From JAJDTR01 sp965220415 (GTDB lineage: Bacteria > Poribacteria > WGA-4E > JAJDTR01), in contig OZ244829.1 of NCBI GenBank assembly GCA_965220415.1, forward strand, positions 5,518,001 through 5,582,000: a stretch of DNA of 64,000 bases, in the 5' to 3' direction. Below are positions 8,511 to 17,335 of this stretch, one piece after another. Under the pieces are notes generated by a model. That model searched no databases and had not been told where the DNA came from. It was given only the letters and a program-made list of their open reading frames with translations. The translations under genes were made by a program, and so were the position numbers. The first letter of the stretch is position 1. Each line of letters opens with the position of its first letter.

Positions 8511-10085
8511 ATGACGATAAACAACCTGCCACCGAAATACTTTCCGCCTACGGACACACCGAAGTTCAGCTTCGGTGACACGCTCGAAACTCAAGAGACG
8601 GAGTTAGCCGCGAACCCGCTCTTGGCGCGTATGCGCGAGTCGCGCACCGCTCTGAGCAGTGATCCCCACAGACCCACCTACCACTTCGTGAGTCCCGAAG
8701 GGAATCACAACGACTCCAACGGCCTCTGCTACTGGCAGGGAAACTGGCACCTCTTCTATCAGGGCTATCCGCCGGACGGGGACAAACGTACACACTGGGG
8801 ACATGCGGTGAGTGCAGATCTGATGCACTGGCGCGACCTTCCGTATGCCATTCACCCAAGTCCGGAGCGCAACTGCTTCTCAGGCACCACACTGGTCGAA
8901 GAGGATCGCGTCATCGCCATGTATTTCGGTGTCGTACAGGGCTTGATGGTCGCCACGTCGAGCGATCCGCTGCTGCTCAACTGGGAAAAACTGACGGGCG
9001 GGCCCGTAGTGCCACTGATGGCACCGGACGGATCGGCTTTGACATACCGCGTACATGATCCCTGTATTTGGCGGGAGGGCGACACCTACTACGCCCTGTC
9101 TAACGGCCGCGACGCCTGGAATCCGATGGACTCGGTGCTACGTTCCAACGACCTTGAGCACTGGGAATACCTACACCCGTTTGTCGACGATCAGAGTTGC
9201 TTAATCGATGGCGACGACGGTGCCTGCCCCTACTTCTGGCCCATCGGAAGCGGTTCCAGCCAGCGGCACATCCTGCTAATCTTCAGCCACATGAGCGGTC
9301 CGCAATACCTCCTCGGCGACTACGACGCAGAGGGCGCAAAATTCCATCCGACCGCCCACGGGAAGTTTAACTTCGGCGCCGCAAATCCGTCAGGATTGCA
9401 TGCTCCGTCCGCCACGCCCGACGGCAAAGGCGGCGTCATCTGTATCTGGAACATGAATCCCGGTCTGCCGAAAAAGGGGTGGGGTCAACTCATGAGCCTG
9501 CCGCGGAGGCTGACGCTGATCGGCGAAAACGAACTCGGTATCGATCCCGCCGGTAACATCGCCTCGCTCCGGGGAGCGCACAAGGGTGTCGGTCGTCGAC
9601 CAATCCCTGCCAATTGCGAAACAGTGCTTGACGGCATTGAAGGCAATGCTATCGAGCTTGAGCTGGAGATCGACACCCGGGGAGCGCCGATGGTGGAGCT
9701 TAACGTGCTTCGATCGCCGGACCGGCAGGAGCACACGCGAATCGTTTTCTACCGTGATCGAGGCCTCAAGCACCCGGTGCGGCAACCGGATTCTCGCGAC
9801 AGCCTCATAAGCATCGACTCGTCACGCTCGTCGATCCTGCCCGATGCCCTTAGCCGCGCACCGGAGACTGCCCCCGTTGTCATTGGACCGGAGGAGACGC
9901 TCAATCTGCACGTATTCATTGATCGAAGCGTTATCGAAGTGTTTGTCAACGGTCGCCAATGCGTTGCCATGCGGGTCTACCCCAGCCGGCCGGACAGCAC
10001 CGGCGTCTCTCTGAGCGCGCAGGGCAGGGACGCAGAGCTTCTGTCGCTCGACCTCTGGCAGATGAAGAGCATCTACGGAGGATGA
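8511..10085 (+). CDS. GH32-family glycoside hydrolase (beta-fructosidase-like)
   Basis: 524 residues from the ATG at 8511, which has GGTGA about 8 bases upstream; an in-frame TTG at 8487 is less likely. The N-terminal propeller shows the GH32 nucleophile block as NHNDSNG (Asp68; usual form NDPNG), followed by WQGNWHLFYQ and HWGHAVSADLMHWRDLP. The transition-state Asp is in HDPCIW (Asp183; usual form RDP). The third motif, normally WECPD with the acid/base Glu, reads GACPYFW, with Ala238 in the Glu position. The C-terminal beta-sandwich ends with the typical FIDRSVIEVFVNGR. No signal peptide. The family hydrolyses fructans or sucrose; with the Glu missing, another residue must serve as acid/base or the enzyme is altered. 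Confidence 0.85.
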   Translation: MTINNLPPKYFPPTDTPKFSFGDTLETQETELAANPLLARMRESRTALSSDPHRPTYHFVSPEGNHNDSNGLCYWQGNWHLFYQGYPPDGDKRTHWGHAVSADLMHWRDLPYAIHPSPERNCFSGTTLVEEDRVIAMYFGVVQGLMVATSSDPLLLNWEKLTGGPVVPLMAPDGSALTYRVHDPCIWREGDTYYALSNGRDAWNPMDSVLRSNDLEHWEYLHPFVDDQSCLIDGDDGACPYFWPIGSGSSQRHILLIFSHMSGPQYLLGDYDAEGAKFHPTAHGKFNFGAANPSGLHAPSATPDGKGGVICIWNMNPGLPKKGWGQLMSLPRRLTLIGENELGIDPAGNIASLRGAHKGVGRRPIPANCETVLDGIEGNAIELELEIDTRGAPMVELNVLRSPDRQEHTRIVFYRDRGLKHPVRQPDSRDSLISIDSSRSSILPDALSRAPETAPVVIGPEETLNLHVFIDRSVIEVFVNGRQCVAMRVYPSRPDSTGVSLSAQGRDAELLSLDLWQMKSIYGG

Positions 10086-10107
10086 TTTCCGCCAAGTGAG
10101 AATGCCA

Positions 10108-10139
10108 AGAAATAGCAGCGCCTGCGGCTATTTCTCTTT
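10108..10139 (+). terminator. Intrinsic terminator after the GH32 gene
   Basis: AGAAATAGC at 10108-10116 pairs perfectly with GCTATTTCT at 10127-10135 around a 10-base loop and is followed by CTTT. It lies 23 bases after the GH32 stop codon. Confidence 0.55.
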
Positions 10140-10225
10140 GGCTCGCCCCTGCCATAGACTGGATTTTTCTCTAACCTCGCTGTCGAAAAATCCCTGCCTT
10201 TACCGCGTTCAACGGGAATATCGAG

Positions 10226-12334
10226 ATGACAAAACAGAAACTAGCTAATATTGCTTCTGTAGGACAAATTATCATTATTTCGTTGCTGGTTATTCATCTT
10301 CTGCCGGTCTGGATCTTCACGTATTTTCCCACACAGGATGGAGCAAGTCATATATATAACTCCTATGTATTGAAGGAGTATCACAAACACGAAAACTACA
10401 GACTACGGGAAGTCTACGAACTGAGGCTGACGCTTTTCCCAAACTGGACTTCCCATGCGTTTCTGGCACTGCTCATGTATGTTTTCCCGCCCATTATTTG
10501 CGAGAAGATTCTGATCAGCATGTGCATTGGGCTGCTGCCGCTATCCCTGTTCTATTTCCTCAACAGCGTTCAAAAAGGAAAAACACTATTCGGATTGGTC
10601 GGATTTATCTTCGCATACAACTACCTGCTCCACATGGGTTTCTACAACTTTGTCCTGAGCATGTCCCTATTCTTTTTCACTTTGGGATACTGGTGGAAAC
10701 GCAGGAATGAGTTCACCGTCGCGAACATCGGGATATTGTATGTGCTGCTAATGGCTACTTACCTCACCCACTACCAATCCTATGCGACGCTTATGATGGC
10801 TATAACATTTTTCTCAGTCTTCCTGTCGCTGTATGAGGCGCTGCGTAAGACGTGGGGCTATAAGGGAATATCGGGTGAGAATGAAAAGACACTGGCAAGC
10901 AAGCTGAAGACCTTTGGGGCGAAACTCAAACCGACCTTTCTTTTTCTGGTAACCATGCTGCCCGCCTATTTTATTATGATTTCCTACTTTTTGGACAGGC
11001 CTCGTAGGGCCGGTGGACACAAGGGTTTTGAATGGTTGAAGGAGTATTTCTTCTCTATGAAATCTCTGGTTTCCTTCCGCGATGAACACATTCTCATCGG
11101 ACGTGTTCTACTCGTTGTCTTTGCCGTAGCTTTTCTGCTGACGCTCATAGAAAGAGTCCGGCATGTGTACAGATTCAGCAGATCGTCGGAATCGGAGGAT
11201 GCACACGAACGTCTATGGACCAGAATTGTGAACAGTAGAGATCTGTTTCTACTACTGGCAATTATCTTGACGGTAATGTATTTCACATTTCCGTGGGTCG
11301 GCTACGGCGGCGGTTGGATAAACGACAGGATTCACCTCTACATCTTTCTGGTGCTTCTTCCATTTTTCAGCATCAGTCTTCATAAGTACATAAAATATGC
11401 AATGGGTGGGATCATCATCGCCTTATCATTATGGCATCTTGGTTACAACGTCCAGACGTACTATCTTTTGAATAAGGATATAGTCAACGCCACTTCATCG
11501 GCTGGTATGCTTGATGAGCATACGATCCTCACAAGCCGCCCTGCAGAATGGAATGGCGTGTCAGATTCGCTGGGCTGGGAACCCAAATACGTGGCACCAT
11601 TCGGGCACACAGAGTGTTTCCTAGCGGCAAGAAATGGGATCGCCTATCTCAAGAACTATGAGGCAAAGACTGACCATTTCCCCCTCCGCTACAGAGATAG
11701 AGACTTCTCCGCAAGGCGCTGGAAAACTTCCTTCGATGCCGACCACTTGGTATTGTGGCGGACAAAATATGACGAGATAGAGGAGTTGGAAGATGACTTT
11801 GAACTAATCCATTCCAACAACCATAACAGACTCTATCGCCGCAAGAGGGCAAGACCCGACGAAAAACTGTGGGACGGCAGAACCACGATAAAATTTGACA
11901 TGCAATCCCACGATGGACAGACAGCGCCAAACCACATTGCCATCTATGAGGATACTTTATACACCGATGGGAGATATGGTTGGTTGACGCGATCGGAACG
12001 CGGAGAGTTCATCAGCGAAGCCAACCTTCCCGAACCCTATCGTGACAGTGTGTGGGGAGAAGAGGATGGCGTTTTCAGGGTTGCTCTTCCCAACGGGGAA
12101 TATGAAGTCACCTGCTATTTCTCCTCTGGCGGCGCTGAGCCACTGGAGATAAACCTCATCGCCAACGGGGAGAAGAAAATCAGGAAATTGAGAATTCCCA
12201 CGGGAAATGAAACAGAGGAAAGGAGCTACAACGTCACTATCGCCGATGAACGTTTGACTCAGGTAATATATTCGCGCGGAAGAAGCCGCTATGAACGCTG
12301 GGGATGGAGCGGATGTGTCATCAAACGAAATTAA
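10226..12334 (+). CDS. Multi-spanning membrane protein with C-terminal galactose-binding-like domain
   Basis: 702 residues, a paralogue of the 5140-6738 protein: it shares YFPTQDGASHIYNSYVL in the first loop, the LTLFPNW block and the YGGGWINDR block (GGWINDR in the other). About ten membrane helices cover residues 10-420, then comes a soluble region. Unlike its paralogue it carries an extra C-terminal module of about 150 residues (IKFDMQSHDGQ, then YTDGRYGWLTR, then LPNGEYEVTCYFSSGG). This resembles the galactose-binding beta-sandwich found in polysaccharide lyases and esterases. A role in building or handling envelope glycans is inferred; GT-C activity is possible but unproven. The start has only a weak Shine-Dalgarno sequence. 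Confidence 0.6.
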   Translation: MTKQKLANIASVGQIIIISLLVIHLLPVWIFTYFPTQDGASHIYNSYVLKEYHKHENYRLREVYELRLTLFPNWTSHAFLALLMYVFPPIICEKILISMCIGLLPLSLFYFLNSVQKGKTLFGLVGFIFAYNYLLHMGFYNFVLSMSLFFFTLGYWWKRRNEFTVANIGILYVLLMATYLTHYQSYATLMMAITFFSVFLSLYEALRKTWGYKGISGENEKTLASKLKTFGAKLKPTFLFLVTMLPAYFIMISYFLDRPRRAGGHKGFEWLKEYFFSMKSLVSFRDEHILIGRVLLVVFAVAFLLTLIERVRHVYRFSRSSESEDAHERLWTRIVNSRDLFLLLAIILTVMYFTFPWVGYGGGWINDRIHLYIFLVLLPFFSISLHKYIKYAMGGIIIALSLWHLGYNVQTYYLLNKDIVNATSSAGMLDEHTILTSRPAEWNGVSDSLGWEPKYVAPFGHTECFLAARNGIAYLKNYEAKTDHFPLRYRDRDFSARRWKTSFDADHLVLWRTKYDEIEELEDDFELIHSNNHNRLYRRKRARPDEKLWDGRTTIKFDMQSHDGQTAPNHIAIYEDTLYTDGRYGWLTRSERGEFISEANLPEPYRDSVWGEEDGVFRVALPNGEYEVTCYFSSGGAEPLEINLIANGEKKIRKLRIPTGNETEERSYNVTIADERLTQVIYSRGRSRYERWGWSGCVIKRN

Positions 12335-13007
12335 TCAAAAACGTAAGCAATTTCTTCTTGACCTTTTCGGGACTCTATCGGATAATCTCTGGTGACCCTG
12401 TTCAATATAGCGCCGACATTATTATTGATTCCAACGTAGGCGGCGAACGCTGACAAATCTTAATTATTGCCAAACCTGCTTGAGTCAGAATTCCACAATA
12501 CTTAGAAGGATCAAAAAAACCCTACAGAAACTTATACGATTGAGTTATTTTTGTTTGCTCATTTCCTTCACCAATCTCCAGTGGGTATTACCCGCTTTTC
12601 TGTGAACAGAAACCCATCCATTAGCCCGTCACTATTTGCCCAGCCAAACATCACGCTTGAGTGAATGCCTGCGGATAAAATGTATCGTTAACCTTAAGTT
12701 ACCCCCAATGTTTAGACAGTTATGAAAGAAAATTGTGGTGTAAAGGCTATCCAATCCGGCTACGTTTCAACACCTAATGTTGTTGGAAATACACCTCGTG
12801 AGGCGTCCTTTTTTGTTGGTATGAATTAGGGTCTGGCGATATTATTATGTTAGATTGGCAGGGATTAAATGACCTCCGCCTTTTTTGTGCCAACTTAACA
12901 TGCCTAATTAGCTATGATTTACCTGCCGATTTGCTATGTTTTTGCAATTTTTTAAATTGACACTCAATTTTCGGGTGTGGTAGCATACCATAATCCTATA
13001 TTCTGCT
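12335..13007. other. AT-rich intergenic region
   Basis: 673 bases without a supported gene. The left arm (12857-12869) of a 13-bp perfect inverted repeat lies here. A 36-codon frame at 12722-12829 has no Shine-Dalgarno sequence and is not called. No MITE family from elsewhere in the window is recognisable. Confidence 0.5.
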
Positions 13008-13540
13008 ATGGAATCTAAGGCACAAATTTCTAACCTATATCAAACTCTTTTCGGGGTGGTAGGAGATACCCATAAAGAGATTAAGAGGTTTTCAAGTGCT
13101 TTTCTAGCAATTACCATACTCATTACTGTATGGGGTGGGATTCATGAGTTTCGATCAGACGGTGTTTCATACACAAAGGATTCACTAGCAACTATTGAGC
13201 ATTTCGCAAATGCTATACCATTCTCTATATTTGTATGCTTAATCGTTATGGTTGGGGTAGACAGAATAAGGGGGATAAAAATGAGATATTCAGATAGAGT
13301 AAGGCAGGAAATAGAAGAGGAAGTTACGCGAAAAGTAACAGAAAGAGTAACAGAAAGAGTAACACAGGAATTGACAACGAAGTGGGTTGAATGGGCAAGG
13401 GATAATAACATTCGCACTCCTCAAGGTCCACCACCACCGCCCCCCTGGGAAACACACAGCGATTCTACCGATACTCAAACTAACCAATAACAGCAACTTT
13501 TACACATTTCAATCTTAAGGCCGAGATTTTAATCCCTGCC
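12857..13540. repeat. 13-bp perfect inverted repeats flanking a small gene
   Basis: GGCAGGGATTAAA at 12857-12869 and TTTAATCCCTGCC at 13528-13540 are exact reverse complements. They bracket the small membrane-protein gene at 13008-13490. The enclosed DNA is clearly more AT-rich than its neighbours. Confidence 0.6.
13008..13490 (+). CDS. Small two-helix membrane protein with coiled-coil tail, function unknown
   Basis: 160 residues. Two hydrophobic helices are visible (SSAFLAITILITVWGG and FANAIPFSIFVCLIVMVG). A charged segment follows that is built from repeats of V-T-[ER]-[KR] (EEVTRKVTERVTERVTQEL), which should form a coiled coil and is encoded by short near-identical DNA repeats. The tail is proline-rich (six consecutive Pro). 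No known family is recognised. Codon use is markedly more AT-rich than in neighbouring genes and the gene sits between 13-bp inverted repeats, so recent acquisition is plausible. It stands alone, with more than 400 bases of non-coding DNA on each side. Confidence 0.65.
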   Translation: MESKAQISNLYQTLFGVVGDTHKEIKRFSSAFLAITILITVWGGIHEFRSDGVSYTKDSLATIEHFANAIPFSIFVCLIVMVGVDRIRGIKMRYSDRVRQEIEEEVTRKVTERVTERVTQELTTKWVEWARDNNIRTPQGPPPPPPWETHSDSTDTQTNQ

Positions 13541-13905
13541 TTTTTTATGCCTACTTCTCGGTTACGGAATAATTTGAGTGCTAAAACTTTTATTAGTCGA
13601 ATTTCGCAGGCTTTGCGCTCCGCTGCATAACCCAAGATAGTACCTTTCAACGTTTCCCGTCATTATGTTGTGCACACTAATCCACAGGTTATCCACGTTG
13701 ATTTTTTGAATACTAGGTGGCATTGGCTATGGGTAGGCGCACACAGGCGTAATGAATTACAACCTATGAGATCGCATGAGTAAGCTACATTACGGCTTCA
13801 AATGTAGTTCGGTTACACAACAACCAGAGGTGAGACTAGCGCTGTGATTTTTCGCAACGGCGCATTACAACAAGAAAGCAGCGAGTTTACTAGCAAAGAG
13901 GAATA
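13491..13905. other. Intergenic region with two DnaA-box-like 9-mers
   Basis: TAATCCACA (13678-13686) and TTATCCACG (13689-13697) each differ from the DnaA box TTATCCACA by one base. No AT-rich unwinding tract, further box cluster or dnaA/dnaN gene is nearby, so an origin is not claimed. The right arm of the 13-bp inverted repeat is at 13528-13540. Confidence 0.3.
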
Positions 13906-15081
13906 ATGAAAACATATCGCGTGGCTATTCTAGGGTGTCGATCCCGCGGAACATCAGCCGCTAGAGCCTATCACGCCCACCCTCGAACGAAGGTAGTCGG
14001 ATTGTGCGACTTGATCGAAGACCGACTGAACACTCTGGGAGATGAGCTTGACCTGGACGCTCGTTTTACGGATTTGGATGAGATGATTCGCCAGACTGGT
14101 CCGGATATTGTCGCTATCCCGACCGCACCAGCCTTGCATGCTCCCTTAGCGTTGCGAGTGTTGGAACATGGCGTTAACATTGAAGTTGAAAAACCGATGG
14201 GAATGGATCTCATCGAGACGGATGCGGTGATGAACAAAGCGGCTGAAAAGGGCGTCCAGACCGCGGTGCATCATCAGTGGCGATTGAGTGCTTGGAACCA
14301 AGCTGTTAATCAAGCTTATCAGGCGGGCAAGATCGGCGAGTTGCGCTACATCTATGCCAGCGGGAAGGGCTATTACGGAGGCTTTGGCTTGATGGAGATT
14401 GGCACGCATGTACTGACTCAGGTCATCAAATACGGTGGTCATTGTCAGAGTGTCACGGCGCATGCAACCACTCGTGGCCGCCCAATCACCCCAAAGGATG
14501 TTCTGCCTGCCCCACGCGGAAATGGAACCGTTGCGGGCGACCATGTCACCGCGGCCTTACAGTTTGCCAATGGGGTGACGGGGACGCTTCTCCAACACCA
14601 ATTTAAGCAAATCGAGTTAGATGCCCACGTCGTTGAACTCTATGGAACAGAAGGGCGATTAATGTGGCACCCGCGAGGGGCTTGGTGGTTGCCCAATCCT
14701 CACGTTCCGCCCGCAAATGAGCAGGATGATTGGGAAGCGTTAACACCCATCTATGCGGACAGCTTCGCGCAAGCGGTCGAAACGACTCCCGAGGATCTCA
14801 AATTGAATGAAGGTGATTATTGGTTTGTGGACGAATATGTGCGGGCACTGGATGAAGGGCGGGAGCACGAATGCAGCGGTACCGAGGGAAGTCACGTCGT
14901 CGAAATCATTATGGGTATTTTTGAGTCGGCGGCATACGGTACTCGCGTAGATCTCCCCCAATCTAACCGTGAACACCCTTTGATCCGCTGGCGCAGAGAG
15001 GCGGGATTAGAGCCACCTGAACCAATGCCGATGACCGACCCGGAATGGCATATAGAAGAAGAAAAACGCTTGGGCGGATAG
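13906..15081 (+). CDS. Gfo/Idh/MocA-family NAD(P)-dependent oxidoreductase
   Basis: 391 residues, with AGAGGAA just before the ATG. The N-terminal Rossmann fold starts YRVAILGCRSRGTSAARAY, with a second strand VVGLCDL whose acidic end suits the NAD(P) ribose. The family EKP motif is present (VEKPMG, about residue 90), with the catalytic-region block GLMEIGTHVLTQ in the C-terminal substrate domain. Members oxidise hydroxyl groups of sugars, inositols or amino sugars in the cytoplasm. No signal peptide. It is monocistronic and separated from the next gene by a MITE. Family assignment is firm; the substrate is unknown. Confidence 0.88.
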   Translation: MKTYRVAILGCRSRGTSAARAYHAHPRTKVVGLCDLIEDRLNTLGDELDLDARFTDLDEMIRQTGPDIVAIPTAPALHAPLALRVLEHGVNIEVEKPMGMDLIETDAVMNKAAEKGVQTAVHHQWRLSAWNQAVNQAYQAGKIGELRYIYASGKGYYGGFGLMEIGTHVLTQVIKYGGHCQSVTAHATTRGRPITPKDVLPAPRGNGTVAGDHVTAALQFANGVTGTLLQHQFKQIELDAHVVELYGTEGRLMWHPRGAWWLPNPHVPPANEQDDWEALTPIYADSFAQAVETTPEDLKLNEGDYWFVDEYVRALDEGREHECSGTEGSHVVEIIMGIFESAAYGTRVDLPQSNREHPLIRWRREAGLEPPEPMPMTDPEWHIEEEKRLGG

Positions 15082-15100
15082 AGAGGGGCACGACAGTGAT

Positions 15101-15337
15101 TTATACTCCGCACTGTCAGAAATTGCGTCTTCTGTAGGATCAAACGAGCGGCTAGCGATCAAGTGACTGAATAGGGAACGCGATAGTAGATCCCGTGCGA
15201 TAGAGATCCCGCGATCTCCAGGTCGCGACCCTTGTACGAGGGAACTCCGATTCCCGACCTGCTGGTGCTACGTAAGTCCTATTAGAAACAATTATCACTG
15301 GAAAAGAAAGCGCAATAATATCCAACGCAGAGTATAA
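15101..15337. repeat. MITE-4, filled copy
   Basis: TTATACTC at 15101-15108 and GAGTATAA at 15330-15337 form 8-bp terminal inverted repeats. The interior matches the copy at 60539-60702 closely, except for the extra bases of a nested R37 pair. Confidence 0.75.
15138..15210 (+). repeat. R37 element, nested pair
   Basis: An outer 37-bp copy is split after its 19th base by a 38-bp copy at 15157-15194 (ending GATAGTAGATCCC); the outer copy resumes with GTGCGATAGAGATCCC. The empty version of the host site is at 60571-60595. Confidence 0.8.
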
Positions 15338-15383
15338 TATACTGATGGCAGCCAGGCGGAGTGACCCGTTTATCAACCGGGAG

Positions 15384-16208
15384 TCAATATCTTGCCTTCA
15401 CTCCGCCCCAGGTCGTAGCGAGTTTTGAGGCAGGATCAACGCTTCGCCATTCGGTCCAAGCTGCGATGTTCTGTTTAATCTCAGCAGTCTTCAACACTCT
15501 GTCATAGACACGAACGAGAGCAATCGATCCGTTGAAGGTCTTAGCGCGTTCGCCGTAGCTATTCGCGCCTATTACGACCACTTCTATAGGCGTATTCTTG
15601 TCGAATATAGCGCCACCTTCCATCAGATTGCGCACTCTACCGTCCTTGTATAGTTTGACCTGCGCTCCGCCTACGAAATTTATCCATGTCCACGCGCCCT
15701 CCTCAAGCAGAAGCATGTTGTCTCTTGCCCCTCCGAATTGGCCCCCAATCTCGCCCGGTTCCCACCAAAAGCTAATCCGAATCGCATTGTCTCCTTCCAA
15801 CTTCTGGGGTTGAAAACCGGCAATCTGATTCCTAAGTCCAGCTCTATGGGAATCGTCAATGGAATTCATCCTGAGGAGTAGTTCGACGGTCCAATTCTCG
15901 AGAAACAGTTTGAAGCCGTCACCTTGAGCACCCCAGCACTGACCGGATTTCCTGTGAGTATAGAACCTTGAGATGGTATCAATATCAAGGGCAGGTATCG
16001 CAATCGCGCCCTCTTCAAGCACCGGCGAATTGCCCGCCCCTGACAATTCTCCACCAATCGCGCCGAGGTTTCTCCAAGCGCCCGGATGTGCGCGATTGTC
16101 GCGGGCGTCAAAGTACAGCAATGCGCCGGGAACCGCGTCGGCGAGCGCTATGGTGCAAACAGTTGGCAGGACAAACAACACGAAGAGAACTGAGATTACT
16201 GTTTTCAT
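15384..16208 (-). CDS. Secreted LamG-like protein with TTWG tail (tandem copy 1)
   Basis: 274 residues from the ATG at 16208, which has GAGGTGA 7 bases upstream; an upstream in-frame start at 16241 would add an unlikely leader. A signal peptide (MKTVISVLFVLFVLPTVCTI, then ALADA) precedes a concanavalin A/LamG-type beta-sandwich: GALLYFDARDN, WTVELLLRMN, GAWTWINFVGGAQVKLYKDG and GSIALVRVYDRVL. The C-terminus is SKLATTWGGVKARY. This is the last of three tandem paralogues, each exactly 976 bases apart. Probably a surface or exported carbohydrate-binding protein with no catalytic residues evident. Confidence 0.78.
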   Translation of the reverse strand: MKTVISVLFVLFVLPTVCTIALADAVPGALLYFDARDNRAHPGAWRNLGAIGGELSGAGNSPVLEEGAIAIPALDIDTISRFYTHRKSGQCWGAQGDGFKLFLENWTVELLLRMNSIDDSHRAGLRNQIAGFQPQKLEGDNAIRISFWWEPGEIGGQFGGARDNMLLLEEGAWTWINFVGGAQVKLYKDGRVRNLMEGGAIFDKNTPIEVVVIGANSYGERAKTFNGSIALVRVYDRVLKTAEIKQNIAAWTEWRSVDPASKLATTWGGVKARY

Positions 16209-16359
16209 CTGATTTTCACCTCTGAAGCAAAAGATCATCATCGCTCAAACAAAGCGTTTTTACCTCGTCACGTATGTGCCATCCGGAAGGATTTGAATTT
16301 TGTCCCAGATCAAGGAATAAGAAAAAAGCAGGACCACTGCTCCACTTTGTGTTGAGAGG

Positions 16360-17184
16360 CTATTTTCCTTGTTTGATGACACCCCACGTCGTTGAGAGTC
16401 TTGAGGTTGAATCGACGCTGCGCCATTCAGCCCAGGCGGAGATGTTTTGCTTAACCTCAGCGGTGCTCAACACTCTGTCATAGATACGAACAAGTGCAAC
16501 GGAACCGTTGAAGGTCTGGTCGCGTTCTCCATAGCTATTCGCGCCGATAACGACCACCTCTATGGGTGTTTCCTTGTTGAATTTATCCCCTGGTACCAGA
16601 TTCTTAATTTTACCTTCGTGGTATAGCTTTATTGTCTCTCCTCCGCTCACAAGAGTCATCCAGGTCCACACGCCCTCCTCAAGCGTCTTACCTTTGAGTT
16701 CTGCATCCGCCCTACCGAATTGGCCCCAAAGCTTGCCTACATCCCCCCAAAAACCAAGCCGAATCGAGTTCTCTTCTTGCAACTTCTTGGGGCGAAAGCC
16801 GGCGAGCTGATTCCTAGCTGAATTCCTATGGGAATCGCCATTTATTTTGAGGAGGATCTCGATAGTCCAAGTGTTTAGAAACAGTTTGAGATTGTCACCT
16901 TGGTCGCCCCAGCACTGACCGGACTTCCTGTGGGTATAGAACTTCGAGATTGTGTCAATACCAAGAGCAGGAATCGCGATTGGCCCCTCTTCGAGTACTG
17001 GCGGCTTGCCAGCGCCCGACAATTCTCCGCCAACTGTGCCGAGGTTTCTCCAAGCGCCCGGATGTGCGCGATTGTCGCGGGCGTCAAAGTACAGCAATGC
17101 GCCGGGAACCGCGTCGGCGAGCGCTATGGTGCAAACAGTTGGCAGAACAAGCAACACCAAGAGAACTGAGACTACTGTTTTCAT
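16360..17184 (-). CDS. Secreted LamG-like protein with TTWG tail (tandem copy 2)
   Basis: 274 residues, same architecture and length as its two neighbours: signal peptide (MKTVVSVLLVLLVLPTVCTI), LamG-like sandwich (GALLYFDARDN, WTIEILLKIN, GVWTWMTLVSGG, GSVALVRIYDRVL) and the tail SRLSTTWGVIKQGK. Its N-terminal third is nearly identical to copy 1, while its middle part is closer to copy 3 (for example HRKSGQCWGDQGDNLKLF). Such mosaic similarity points to gene conversion. A GAGGTGA Shine-Dalgarno sequence is conserved before the ATG. Role inferred as in copy 1. Confidence 0.78.
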   Translation of the reverse strand: MKTVVSVLLVLLVLPTVCTIALADAVPGALLYFDARDNRAHPGAWRNLGTVGGELSGAGKPPVLEEGPIAIPALGIDTISKFYTHRKSGQCWGDQGDNLKLFLNTWTIEILLKINGDSHRNSARNQLAGFRPKKLQEENSIRLGFWGDVGKLWGQFGRADAELKGKTLEEGVWTWMTLVSGGETIKLYHEGKIKNLVPGDKFNKETPIEVVVIGANSYGERDQTFNGSVALVRIYDRVLSTAEVKQNISAWAEWRSVDSTSRLSTTWGVIKQGK

Positions 17185-17335
17185 CTGAATTTCACCTCTG
17201 AATCAAAGGATCACCATTGCTCAATCAATGCGATTTTGCCTCGTCACGCATTTTCCATCCGGAAGGATTTGAATTTTGTCCCAGATCAAGGAATAAGAAA
17301 AAAGCAGGACCGCTGCTCCACTTTGTGTTGAGAGG

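Noticed and set aside
12722..12829. 36-codon plus-strand frame
   Set aside because: No Shine-Dalgarno sequence and no recognisable features; length is within chance for AT-rich DNA.
13678..13697. Two DnaA-box-like 9-mers as a replication origin
   Set aside because: Only two imperfect boxes, no AT-rich unwinding region and no dnaA, dnaN or gidA-type gene nearby.
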